From MKSF01 sp037190225 (GTDB taxonomy: Bacteria; Bacteroidota; Bacteroidia; Chitinophagales; Chitinophagaceae), in contig JBBCJL010000003.1 of NCBI GenBank assembly GCA_037190225.1, positions 248,001-312,000 of the forward strand: DNA of 64,000 nucleotides, read 5' to 3'. The position numbers were made by a program, and so were the translations under genes. This document shows, in pieces, positions 35,779-44,809 of the stretch. Position 1 is the stretch's first letter. Each line of letters opens with the position of its first letter. Below the pieces are notes generated by a model. That model had not been told where the DNA came from and ran no database searches. It saw only the letters and a list, made by a program, of their open reading frames with translations.

Positions 35779-36664
35779 TCTATCAATGTTCCTTAGGGGA
35801 TACTTCGTTCTGATTACTCTTACATCTTTGCTTACCCTGCTGTCAACATCATCCGACATTATAGTTTTAAGGATTATCCAGATGTTTTTCTTTCAGCCAA
35901 GTTCCGTTGCTGAGGGTTCAATTGATTTCTGCCAACCCGCAAATAAGAAAAATCTTAAACTTTTATAATTGTTTTACAATTAATAACCAAACCATCTACT
36001 AAGCATAAGTCAGCAGCAAACTTATAAAACATATTTAAATAAAAAATACGTATAAATATTTATTTTATAATTTTTATATAGTATTTAATTAATCTATATT
36101 TTCCTATAAATATTATTTATTTTCTAATAATATTTATAGCTTGCAATAGGCATATTAACAGTTTATAATATCTTGCATGCTGGTCTATCGAACGTTGCAG
36201 TATGTGCCTCGTACCTCGCGTGATGTGTATCGAATCTTGATACGTGAGGGGCCGGATGAGGTCGCAGGAGTAAGAATGGCCGGGGAGAAACAGGGTACAG
36301 TATCATAACGGGAAAGTATCTAAAAAACACGTTACTATCCTTTCGATTGAAGCGTAGCGGAATGGAGAAAATCTCATGGTCAGTAACTTATAATCAGGAG
36401 ATTTAAGCTTCGCTGAGAATAGTTCCCGGCTTCACTGCGTTTCGCCCGAAATGACGACCTTTCGTGGACAGTATCTTGCTATTATAACCATCAGGCGGTG
36501 GTACGCATCCTCAGCATAACTTAAGGGGTACGGGCGGCCTACCACATCCCTGCATTGATAAGCGGCGCTATATCCAGGGCCCTATGCAAAGAGAATAAGT
36601 GCTTCCATTTGCCGGATAATGTGGATCAATTTTTTAGCTGTTACCATAAATGTTTAGCTCAACA
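35779..36664. other. Gene-poor AT-rich region with palindromic repeats
   Basis: 886 bp without a convincing gene. 35990-36170 is extremely AT-rich. 36338-36375 (TTTCGATTGAAGCGTAGCGG... GAGAAAATCTC) and 36398-36472 (GAGATTTAAGCTTCGC ... TTTCGCCCGAAATGACG) are inversely related and look like the GAGATTTCTC/AAATGACG intergenic repeat frequent in Bacteroidota genomes. 36211-36250 holds a further imperfect palindrome around GTATCGAATCTTGATAC. A 60-codon plus frame at 35786 and a 57-codon minus frame at 35703-35875 are not supported. Confidence 0.5.
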
Positions 36665-37687
36665 TCAGAAATGCTCATAGCTGATAGCATACAGCTCCAG
36701 CTTTTCCTTGGAATATACGACCAGGTAGCTTGCCGGTAAACCCTTGTCGTTTGGCTTCACCTCATATTTTGTTTTCATAGCATTATCTATCATATCATAG
36801 TGCTGTAGGGCACTTGTACCGCAAAAAGAGGCCGCTTCACGGGTAAACAGTAAAGATTGATATTCTCCATCCACGTATTTTGTTTCAGATGGTGCCTGCT
36901 GTGTAGCTGTATACATGCCTGCGGAAATAATATGAGAGGTTATTATTTTGCCTGAATGGATCATCCTGATCTGATAATCCGTGTATTCGTTTTTTACGGA
37001 TGTCAAATAGTAATCATCCTCCGCGTAATCGACCCTGAGTGTTTCATGGTCGCCCTTTTTCAAAGTGTCCTTAAACCTGGCAGGCACATTATATTCATTC
37101 AATGTTTGATTCCGCCGGTTGATATAACTTCCCAGCCTGAATGTTGTTGATTGACGGACCGAGTAAGTGACCAGGGTATCCCGGAGCTGCAGCTGCTTGA
37201 TGGTATATGTTGTTGAGAGGATCTTCTGGATCTTGTTATTTTCATAATAATTGGTCGAATCTGCCATCAGGATACCATTGCTCCACTGGTAGAAAGTTTC
37301 ATTTTTCCTGGTGCCGGAAAAGGCAAAAACATAATTTACTTCTTTCGTTTTACGGCCGCCCCGGTCATAATATAGCTCGTAAACGAGCTGGTTATTTTTA
37401 TCTTTTACAGTTACCTTACTGACGCGGTTCGTTACAAACAGGTGGCTGTCATTGATAACCACCCTGCTGCCAAACCAATTATCAAATTCTTCATCAAAAT
37501 TGAAAACAGTGTGAAAGCGATTACCTTCCATATCAGGGAAAGCGCTGATCCTATCGATCACTATGGGCAATGACCTGTAATCAAAGTATTCAGATGGTAT
37601 ATTACGCCTGCCCTTTCTTGTGTTTTCTTCCTGCGAAAACGAAGCGGTGCCGGATAGTATTAAAATGATCAGGAAAATTATTTTCAT
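36665..37687 (-). CDS. Secreted protein of unknown family
   Basis: 340 residues from ATG 37687 (MKIIFLIILILSGTASFSQEE), a clear signal peptide ending at about residue 19; the longer frame begins at a TTG. The mature protein is mixed alpha/beta with many charged and aromatic residues (FNFDEEFDNWFGSRVVIND, LYYDRGGRKTKEVNYVFAFSG, ending KLELYAISYEHF). I do not recognise a domain. A -7 box 17 bp upstream fits the chosen start. It is isolated, with the gene-poor region downstream, and convergent to nothing close. Confidence 0.78.
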   Translation of the reverse strand: MKIIFLIILILSGTASFSQEENTRKGRRNIPSEYFDYRSLPIVIDRISAFPDMEGNRFHTVFNFDEEFDNWFGSRVVINDSHLFVTNRVSKVTVKDKNNQLVYELYYDRGGRKTKEVNYVFAFSGTRKNETFYQWSNGILMADSTNYYENNKIQKILSTTYTIKQLQLRDTLVTYSVRQSTTFRLGSYINRRNQTLNEYNVPARFKDTLKKGDHETLRVDYAEDDYYLTSVKNEYTDYQIRMIHSGKIITSHIISAGMYTATQQAPSETKYVDGEYQSLLFTREAASFCGTSALQHYDMIDNAMKTKYEVKPNDKGLPASYLVVYSKEKLELYAISYEHF

Positions 37688-37703
37688 ATGGAACGTGCTT
37701 TTC

Positions 37704-37711
37704 AAAGTTAC
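37704..37711 (-). promoter_or_regulatory. -7 promoter box of the secreted-protein gene
   Basis: TAACTTTG on the minus strand, 17 bp ahead of ATG 37687; supports that start over the upstream TTG. Confidence 0.5.
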
Positions 37712-37870
37712 CTTTTATTTCTTCCATATTGCTTCCTCACAGTCAAAAAGTTGCAACCTAAGATCCGCATCATAGCCCGCCCCTTACACATATGGCTCAC
37801 ACCACACCCCGCCTTTACAAATGCTCCCGGTCACGGGCTGATTGCATGATGCCTGCCTGCGGGGTAGTGA

Positions 37871-38842
37871 CTATGGGAGCGTCTTTAAAATACTGTTGAT
37901 GCTTTTTTCCAGTGCTGAGGTATCGGTTCCGCAATAAGGGAGATGCTGCTTGGATTTGAGCAGGTAATTTTTGGCCAGGGTAAGCTGCTTTTTATCTTGT
38001 GTGTGCTTATTAAGAATATCAACGGCAGCATTATAATAGGTGATCACTATGATCTTGCCGTTATCTTTATTGTATTTAAAGGCATTTTCTGCAAACATTA
38101 ATTTTTTAGCCTGTTGGTTCAGCTTTATATAGGTATTTATTGCTGCCGTATAATTCAGACTGTCGGTGCTGTTGAGCTCTTTAGAAGCAGCTGTCTGATG
38201 TACAAGGTGCTCTATAGCGAGCGGGTACCCGGACAGCTGCCACATCGGATCTGCAGGAATATGGGTCCGGATAAAAGACCGGCTTTGGGTAAGAAATACG
38301 TTTTTGTCCAGCTTTTTCCTGAAGTCAATATATCCGCGGGTCTCCGTTATGCCACCGGACATCCAAAGGAGGTCACAATGGAACCATTGGTCTCCGAGCT
38401 TCACAATATTCCAGATGTGATTGGTTTCTTTAAAAGCGGTCCTGGGGGCGCCCAATTCCTGCACATAACCTTCCACCAGTTCGTTGGTGATCTTGAATTG
38501 ATTGCAGAAGGCGGCAAACAGGACTGCATAGTCTGTGCAGATGCCTTTCCTGCTGCTAAGAACACTTTGGTAAGCGGGTAATGTTGCTTCGCCCTTTTCA
38601 AACTTCTCAACATCAAACGCTATATTGTCATACATCCAGCCGGCGATCAGGAAAAGCTTTTGGGTGTCATTGAGACCCAGGTTTTTGATCTGGTTAGTGA
38701 TGTGCTGTAACGGACCGGCAGCGCTGGAAAGGGAGGATTTTAGATTAAAGGTATTTTCATCAAAAGGAATAGATGGATGGTCCTGGCTGCGGGCTATACA
38801 ATTGGTCAGGGTTATAATAAGTATCAGTATATATTTCATCAT
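37871..38842 (-). CDS. Secreted transglutaminase-like (TGc) protein
   Basis: 323 residues from the double ATG at 38842/38839 (MMKYILILIITLTNCIARSQ signal peptide); the 43 residues upstream in the open frame are not signal-like. The central domain carries a transglutaminase/cysteine-protease triad: Cys in RKGICTDYAVLF, His in KETNHIWNIV, Asp in WFHCDLLW. Earlier FLIAGWMYDNIAFD fits the helix before the catalytic Cys in TGc proteins. Likely a periplasmic peptidase or cross-linking-related enzyme; actual reaction unknown. C-terminal 100 residues are helical. Same strand as purL upstream, separated by a hairpin. Confidence 0.87.
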   Translation of the reverse strand: MMKYILILIITLTNCIARSQDHPSIPFDENTFNLKSSLSSAAGPLQHITNQIKNLGLNDTQKLFLIAGWMYDNIAFDVEKFEKGEATLPAYQSVLSSRKGICTDYAVLFAAFCNQFKITNELVEGYVQELGAPRTAFKETNHIWNIVKLGDQWFHCDLLWMSGGITETRGYIDFRKKLDKNVFLTQSRSFIRTHIPADPMWQLSGYPLAIEHLVHQTAASKELNSTDSLNYTAAINTYIKLNQQAKKLMFAENAFKYNKDNGKIIVITYYNAAVDILNKHTQDKKQLTLAKNYLLKSKQHLPYCGTDTSALEKSINSILKTLP

Positions 38843-38910
38843 AAAATAAAAGAGGGCTAACTGGTAGAATGGTTTTGCCGGAACAGATAAGCGTATAGTT
38901 AGCCGGCGTG

Positions 38911-38946
38911 AAACACCCTGCAAAACATATGCTCTGCAGGGTGTTT
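38911..38946 (-). terminator. Hairpin after purL
   Basis: AAACACCCTGCA / TGCAGGGTGTTT 12-bp stem, 45 bp after the purL stop. No strong T run follows on the minus strand, so it may be only a pause or 3'-end stabiliser. Confidence 0.55.
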
Positions 38947-38990
38947 GTTTATAAACTTCTGAAAGGGGCAAAGTCTTAGTAGCCGGGTGC

Positions 38991-41900
38991 TTACCGGGTC
39001 TGTTGCTCGCACCATACCCTCGCGTTCACAAAGGCTTCCAGCCATGGGCTGACTTCATCCTGTCTGCCGGCAGGGTAGTTTGCCCAGTTCCACTGGAAGA
39101 TGGACCGCTCTATATGCGGCATCGTCACCAGGTGACGGCCTGTGCTGTCACACATCATCGCGGTGTTGTAGTCGGAACCGTTGGGATTGTGCGGGTAAGC
39201 GTCATAACCGTATTTGGCTACGATATGGTATTTGTCTTCCGCTTCGGGCAGGTGGAATTTGCCTTCTCCGTGCGAAATCCAGACGCCCAAGGTGCTGCCT
39301 GCCAAGGTCTTCAGCATAATGGAATGGTTCTCCTGCACTTTTACCGATACGAAGTTAGATTCGTGCTTGCCGGAAGTATTATGGTGCATTTTTCCATGCT
39401 CGGCATGATCAGGGTTGATCAGCTCGAGCTCCATAAACAGCTGGCAGCCGTTACAGATGCCCACCGACAGGGTGTCGGGACGCGCAAAGAAGTTATCCAA
39501 TGCTTTTTTGGCCTTTTCATTATACAGGAACGCGCCTGCCCAGCCTTTGGCTGATCCCAATACGTCCGAATTGGAGAAGCCGCCCACGGCACCGATGAAC
39601 TGGATGTCTTCCAGGGTCTCGCGGCCGGAGATAAGATCGGTCATATGCACATCCTTCACATCAAACCCCGCGAGGTACATCGCGTTTGCCATTTCACGCT
39701 CCGAGTTGGAACCTTTTTCGCGGATGATGGCGGCTTTAGGCTTTTTAGATTTACTTTCGGGGTTCCCGACTTCGCCCGAAACGACAGGACGGTTACCCGT
39801 AAAATGTGCAGGGAAAGTATATTGTAAAGGTTGATCTTTATAATTGTTGAAACGCTCCTGTGCCATACCATTTTTGGATTGCTTCCGGTCCAGCAGGAAG
39901 GAGGTTTTATACCAGGTATCGCGTGTTGCGGCTACGTTGAAGGTAAAGGTATCAGCATTGTTCCTGACCGTAACATCAGTTCCGCTCACCACCGTACCGA
40001 TCTTTACGGGTTCGATTCCCGCGGACTGTAGCGCATTTTCAAATGCGTTATCATCTTTTGCCTGTAAAACCAATGCGATGTTCTCATTGAACAGGGCTTT
40101 TACAGTATCGGGTTCATTCAATCCGCTCAGGTCATAGCTGGCGGCCAGGTTCACATCCGCAAAGCACATTTCCAATAGAGTCGTTACCAATCCGCCCGAC
40201 CCCACATCATGCCCGGCAGCGATCTGGTCGTTGCTGATCAGGTCCTGAATGGTATTGAATGCTTTGACAAAATAATCCGCATCCGTGATCATCGGCACTT
40301 CATTGCCGATCTTATTGTTGATCTGTGCAAAGGAAGAACCGCCCAGCTTGAATGTATCTTTCGACAGGTTGATATAATAAACAGCACCCGCGTTCTTCTG
40401 CAGCACCGGCTCCACTACCTTACGGATATTGGTACAGTTACCCGCAGCCGAAATAATTACCGTTCCGGGAGCGATCACATTTTCGCCGTCCGGGTATTTC
40501 TGCTTCATAGACAGGGAGTCCTTACCCGTAGGAATATTGATGCCCAAAGCGATAGCAAAATCCGAACAGGCTTTTACGGCTTCGTACAGGCGGGCATCTT
40601 CGCCCTCGTTGTTACAGGCCCACATCCAGTTGGCGGAAAGCGATACGCCTTTCAGGCCGTTTTTGATCGGGGCAAAAACCAGGTTGGACAAAGCCTCACC
40701 TATCGCGTTTCTCGAACCCGCTGCCGGGTCAACGAGTGCTGTCAGAGGCGAATGTCCCACCGTGGTGGCGATACCCTCGGTGGACCTGTAATCCAGGGCC
40801 ATGACGCCCACATTGTTCAGAGGTAGCTGCAAAGGCCCGGCACATTGCTGTTTCGCCACACGGCCGCCCACACAACGGTCCACCTTATTGGTCAGCCAGT
40901 CTTTACAGGCCACCGCTTCTAGCTGCAATACCTGCTCAAGATATGTTGGGATATTGTTGACATCATAAGAAAGCGCCCCGTAATTGTAAGCGACCTTCCT
41001 GTCTTTCATAATGGTTTTGGGAGAAGAGCCGAAGAAGTCTTCCAGAGCGTAGTCCATCGGTTTTTCACCGGTTGTTTTCGATTCGAAAGTAAAGCGATGG
41101 TCGCCCGTAACATCACCCACGGTGTACATCGGGGCACGTTCGCGGTCAGCTACCTTTTGCAGGGTCTCGATATCTTTTTCACCGATCACCAGGCCCATTC
41201 TTTCCTGCGACTCGTTACCGATGATCTCTTTGGCGGAAAGAGTAGGGTCGCCTACCGGCAGCTTATCCAGGTCGATCAGGCCGCCCGTGTCTTCCACCAG
41301 CTCGGACAAGCAGTTGAGGTGTCCGCCCGCGCCATGGTCGTGAATGGAAACAATCGGGTTGTTGTCCGATTCCACCAAACCACGAATGGCATTGGCAGCC
41401 CGTTTCTGCATTTCAGGGTTGGAACGCTGGATAGCATTCAGCTCAATACCCGAGCCGAAAGCTCCCGTATCTGCTGACGATACAGCGGCTCCGCCCATCC
41501 CGATCCTGTAGTTTTCACCACCGAGGATAACGATCTTATCGCCCGGCTGTGGTGTATGTTTTTTAGCCTGGTCGAGCTTGCCGTAACCGACACCGCCCGC
41601 CTGCATAATGACTTTATCATAACCCAATTTACGGCCGTTCTCTTCGTGCTCAAAGGTCAATACCGAACCTGTGATCAGGGGCTGACCGAATTTGTTGCCG
41701 AAATCAGATGCACCGTTGGACGCTTTGATCAGGATATCCATTGGTGTCTGGTACAGCCACTGGCGCTCCCGCATACCGTTTTCCCAGGGTCTTGGGTTCT
41801 CGGAAACTTTTGCCGGTTCCGTGATCGTTCCCGGTTGCAGGTTGAGAGGTGTCTGTTCCAGGCGGGAATACGCTGTCATATAGATCGCTGTTCCGGCCAG

Positions 41901-42743
41901 GGGCAAGGCGCCCTGCCCGCCGGCAAGACGGTCACGGATCTCACCGCCCGAACCGGTAGCAGCGCCGGAGAAGGGCTCTACTGTTGTCGGGAAGTTGTGC
42001 GTTTCCGCTTTTAAGGACAATACCGATTCAAATTCTTTTTCTTCGTAGAAGTCAGGCTTATCGGCAGACTTTGGCGCGAACTGCGTCACTTTCGGACCCT
42101 TGACAAAAGCCACGTTATCTTTATAGGCCGAAACAATATCATTAGGATTCGTTTCGGAAGTTTTCTTAATGAGCCTGAACAAAGAGGTCGGCATTTCCTC
42201 GCCGTCAATTATAAATGTTCCGTTGAATATTTTGTGACGGCAGTGTTCAGAGTTGGCCTGAGAGAAAGCGAATACTTCCGAATCTGTTAATTTTCTTCCG
42301 ATCTTTACGGCAAGATCATTCAGGTAGGCCACTTCTTCCGCGCTCAATGCCAGTCCCTCCTGCCTGTTGTAGGCATCAATATTCTCAATTTCCAGGATCG
42401 GTTCAGGAGTGATATTGATGGTGTATATTTCCTGTGTCAATGCTTCGTATTTCTGCGAGATCATCGGGTCGAAATCATTGAAATCGGCCGGTACGGGCTG
42501 AAATTCCTCGATACGGATAATACCCGGAATGCCCATATTCTGGGTGATCTCCACCGCATTGGTGCTCCAGGGTGTGATCATGGCGGCACGGGGTCCCACA
42601 TAGTAGTGATTCAGCGTGGTATCATCAAGTTTTTGGGCGTTGCCGAAAAGCCAGCTCAGCTTTTGAATGTCTTCTGCAGAAAGGTTTTGCTCAGTCTGAA
42701 CACCATAAACAGTGCTCCTGGGGTTCACGAAGAAATGAATCAT
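38991..42743 (-). CDS. purL: Phosphoribosylformylglycinamidine synthase, single-chain form
   Basis: Fourth step of purine synthesis: FGAR + glutamine + ATP to FGAM. 1250 residues, the large form in which synthase and glutaminase are fused. Seen in order: N-terminal domain; NSEHCRHKIFNG; TVEPFSGAATGSGGEIRDRLAGGQG; GDKIVILGGENYRIGMGGAAVSS; IHDHGAGGHLNCLSELVE; then the second half-repeat; and the class I amidotransferase domain from about 1000 (KAAIIREKGSNSEREM), with nucleophile Cys in GICNGCQLF and the terminal H/E pair region NSHGEG-like WISHGEGKFHLPE. A linker just before the glutaminase (near 39753-39790) looks like an intergenic repeat, see findings. Promoter box at 42778-42785. Confidence 0.96.
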   Translation of the reverse strand: MIHFFVNPRSTVYGVQTEQNLSAEDIQKLSWLFGNAQKLDDTTLNHYYVGPRAAMITPWSTNAVEITQNMGIPGIIRIEEFQPVPADFNDFDPMISQKYEALTQEIYTINITPEPILEIENIDAYNRQEGLALSAEEVAYLNDLAVKIGRKLTDSEVFAFSQANSEHCRHKIFNGTFIIDGEEMPTSLFRLIKKTSETNPNDIVSAYKDNVAFVKGPKVTQFAPKSADKPDFYEEKEFESVLSLKAETHNFPTTVEPFSGAATGSGGEIRDRLAGGQGALPLAGTAIYMTAYSRLEQTPLNLQPGTITEPAKVSENPRPWENGMRERQWLYQTPMDILIKASNGASDFGNKFGQPLITGSVLTFEHEENGRKLGYDKVIMQAGGVGYGKLDQAKKHTPQPGDKIVILGGENYRIGMGGAAVSSADTGAFGSGIELNAIQRSNPEMQKRAANAIRGLVESDNNPIVSIHDHGAGGHLNCLSELVEDTGGLIDLDKLPVGDPTLSAKEIIGNESQERMGLVIGEKDIETLQKVADRERAPMYTVGDVTGDHRFTFESKTTGEKPMDYALEDFFGSSPKTIMKDRKVAYNYGALSYDVNNIPTYLEQVLQLEAVACKDWLTNKVDRCVGGRVAKQQCAGPLQLPLNNVGVMALDYRSTEGIATTVGHSPLTALVDPAAGSRNAIGEALSNLVFAPIKNGLKGVSLSANWMWACNNEGEDARLYEAVKACSDFAIALGINIPTGKDSLSMKQKYPDGENVIAPGTVIISAAGNCTNIRKVVEPVLQKNAGAVYYINLSKDTFKLGGSSFAQINNKIGNEVPMITDADYFVKAFNTIQDLISNDQIAAGHDVGSGGLVTTLLEMCFADVNLAASYDLSGLNEPDTVKALFNENIALVLQAKDDNAFENALQSAGIEPVKIGTVVSGTDVTVRNNADTFTFNVAATRDTWYKTSFLLDRKQSKNGMAQERFNNYKDQPLQYTFPAHFTGNRPVVSGEVGNPESKSKKPKAAIIREKGSNSEREMANAMYLAGFDVKDVHMTDLISGRETLEDIQFIGAVGGFSNSDVLGSAKGWAGAFLYNEKAKKALDNFFARPDTLSVGICNGCQLFMELELINPDHAEHGKMHHNTSGKHESNFVSVKVQENHSIMLKTLAGSTLGVWISHGEGKFHLPEAEDKYHIVAKYGYDAYPHNPNGSDYNTAMMCDSTGRHLVTMPHIERSIFQWNWANYPAGRQDEVSPWLEAFVNARVWCEQQTR

Positions 42744-42777
42744 TGAGAGAAAATATTTATATAGATTTTCTAAAGTG

Positions 42778-42785
42778 CAAAGTTA
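42778..42785 (-). promoter_or_regulatory. -7 promoter box of purL
   Basis: TAACTTTG (minus strand), 35 bp before the ATG at 42743, and inside TAACTTTGCAC, the same string that precedes pheT. Confidence 0.6.
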
Positions 42786-43015
42786 CTGCATTCGTGACAA
42801 CTAAAAAATTTCTGTCCGGTTGGATATATTTTGTAAATAATCAATGTTTTTGTCCCGGAAGAAGCTGCTACTATGCTAGCGGAATACCTGCAAAACGGGT
42901 ATAGGCAAGGCAGGACGCCGGTGCAGCACAGTGCCGTCAAAATGCGGGTGCAGGCGAACCAGGTCCGTTCATCCGGTACTGCTGTAATATATAAGGCATA
43001 ACCGGCCCACGGCTG

Positions 43016-44143
43016 TTACAGGTTCTTGCCCTGCAATATGTATTGTATTTGTATGGAAGTGTACAGCAGCTGGGTTTTGGCATGGACGTTCCTTTCGATG
43101 TGATAAGCGGCTTTAGTCAAAGCCTCGTCCAGGTTTTGATATATACTTAAGGGATAGTCCCTGGCCGCCAGCTTCTGAGCAAATACCTTTTCTTCTTCCG
43201 TCAGCGGGGCCTGGTAGCCGGTAATATTGCTGTAGCGCAGGGCATGGGCTATCATCTGCTGGGCATACATAAAAAAGTTCTTTTGCTGCTCCCTGCCGGT
43301 CTTAGCCATTTTCTCCACCCATTCGTTGATGAGCGCTCCTTTATTGGTGAAAATACCGTTGAACCATTCTTTCATCAGGGACAGCAGGTCGTTGCCGGAC
43401 TCTGCTGCCAGCCTGAGCGCATGCCCGTAGCTGCCTTCCGCTATCTGCGCTATCTGGTGCGCTTTGGTGCTGTCCACCCCGGTCCGGCCGGTCAGCGCGG
43501 CTGCTATATCCCGGTAGCTTACCGGCAGCAGGTTGATCTGCTGGGTACGTGAAAGGATGGTATTGAGGATATTTTCCAGGTCCTCGGCGATCAGGATCAG
43601 GTAGGTATCCGCGGGCGGCTCCTCTATCAGCTTCAGCAGGATATTGCCTTCCTTGCCCAGGTATTCGGGTCGCCAGATAAGCTGTATCTTATGACCGCCT
43701 TCAAAGGATTTGAGCTGCAGCTGGTCGGCGATCTCCCTGCATTCCTCCGCGGTGATATTGCCCTGCTTATTCTCCGCGTGGATATATTGCAGCCAGTCGA
43801 ACGTGGAGATATAGGGATTTTCCAGTACCGCGTTCCGGAAATCGGCCATATAATGCTTGCTGGCCGCCTTGCTCCCCGGCTTGGGGGGAATGGTAGGAAA
43901 GGAAAAGTGGACATCGGGATGGACCAGCTTCTGCATTTTCACGCAGGCATTGCAGGTGCCGCAGGCGTCATCTGCCGAGGGCGCTTCACACATCAGGAAC
44001 TGTGTCATGGCCAGCCCGAACGCCAGCCCGCCGACGCCGTCCCTGGCGCTGATCAGGATGGCATGCGGTAGCCTGTGCGCAGTATAGAAATTCAGGAATC
44101 CTTGTTTGGCAGCTTGTTGGCCAACTACATCTTTGAACAACAT
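43016..44143 (-). CDS. holB: DNA polymerase III subunit delta'
   Basis: 375 residues from ATG 44143 (MLFKDVVGQQAAKQGFL); 13 upstream codons in the open frame begin at a TTG. Clamp-loader ATPase-fold subunit. Seen: HAILISARDGVGGLAFGLAMTQFLMC in place of the usual Walker A (the GKT is lost, as normal for delta'), the four-Cys zinc module CEAPSADDACGTCNAC, HPDVHF, and the sensor region GNILLKLIEEPPADTYLILIAEDLENILNTILSRTQ with SRTQ arginine. It is on the same strand as purL, 272 bp upstream of it. That 272-bp gap has the purL promoter and no gene. Confidence 0.93.
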   Translation of the reverse strand: MLFKDVVGQQAAKQGFLNFYTAHRLPHAILISARDGVGGLAFGLAMTQFLMCEAPSADDACGTCNACVKMQKLVHPDVHFSFPTIPPKPGSKAASKHYMADFRNAVLENPYISTFDWLQYIHAENKQGNITAEECREIADQLQLKSFEGGHKIQLIWRPEYLGKEGNILLKLIEEPPADTYLILIAEDLENILNTILSRTQQINLLPVSYRDIAAALTGRTGVDSTKAHQIAQIAEGSYGHALRLAAESGNDLLSLMKEWFNGIFTNKGALINEWVEKMAKTGREQQKNFFMYAQQMIAHALRYSNITGYQAPLTEEEKVFAQKLAARDYPLSIYQNLDEALTKAAYHIERNVHAKTQLLYTSIQIQYILQGKNL

Positions 44144-44147
44144 GTAG

Positions 44148-44155
44148 CAAAGATA
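44148..44155 (-). promoter_or_regulatory. -7 promoter box of holB
   Basis: TATCTTTG on the minus strand; its last base is 5 bp from the A of ATG 44143, so the transcript would begin at or next to the start codon (leaderless mRNA). Confidence 0.45.
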
Positions 44156-44218
44156 AATGTTTATTTGGCTCGGCTGACACAAAAATGTTACCCTGGGACG
44201 AAGCTATGTAGGCAGGCT

Positions 44219-44620
44219 TTATTTTGAACGGGTGAGCCGGGTGGTATTCCTGGACTCATAGTGAACACCCATCACGGTCAATGTATGATTGAGCTGCCAG
44301 GTTTCTGCATTCTTTTTTTTCTCGGTGACCTCATAAGGAATGGGGCTGCCGTCTATGACCAGGGTAACCCTGTTCTCCGAAGCGCTCCAGGTGCCTGTTG
44401 CGGGACCCGCGTTGTCAGTAATGGTAAAGGTGCCGTTTTTGTGAAAAATAAAGCTGCCCCTGTAAGTTTCAGTGTTTTCCAATGAACCGTTTTCATAGGT
44501 TTCCACTGTGGATACATAGTCCCATTTCCCGTCTTTCCGTGGTAAGACCTTTTCCGGATGCTTGGAGCAGGAGCTGAAAAAGAGGAGCAATGTTGTGCAG
44601 AAGAATACAATTTGCTTCAT
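44219..44620 (-). CDS. Lipocalin-like lipoprotein
   Basis: 133 residues with signal peptide and lipobox (FFSSC, Cys18). Beta-rich mature domain with the segment GSFIFHKNGTFTITDNAGPATGTWSASENRVTLVI, the type of strand-turn pattern seen in lipocalin-like Bacteroidota proteins (a residue-pattern GTWxxxxxxVTL). Predicted envelope lipoprotein; ligand unknown. ATG at 44620. Same strand as holB, 75 bp upstream of it, and divergent from the metallo-beta-lactamase-fold gene. Confidence 0.8.
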   Translation of the reverse strand: MKQIVFFCTTLLLFFSSCSKHPEKVLPRKDGKWDYVSTVETYENGSLENTETYRGSFIFHKNGTFTITDNAGPATGTWSASENRVTLVIDGSPIPYEVTEKKKNAETWQLNHTLTVMGVHYESRNTTRLTRSK

Positions 44621-44809
44621 GATATATTATTATATTTTTTATGTTAACGTAAAAAGATACGGTTTATTGTTCCTGCCGCTTAAAATAGGCGGCAGGCATA
44701 CCTGATCCTTCATAGTGTTATACCTTATTAAATTTTATATTTACAATTCTGATACTTGATGATGGTGTGCTGCGCAAGCGGCACCATTTTCAATAAACCA
44801 GCTTTACCT

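Noticed and set aside
35786..35968. 60-codon plus-strand open frame, and a 57-codon minus-strand frame crossing the repeat at 35724
   Set aside because: No family, no ribosome-binding or promoter signal, and the second one overlaps an inverted repeat. A short relic is possible but not supportable.
40008..40024. tRNA T-arm-like GGGTTCGATTCCCGC
   Set aside because: Lies within purL coding sequence and has no acceptor, D or anticodon arm around it. I found no tRNA or rRNA gene in the window.
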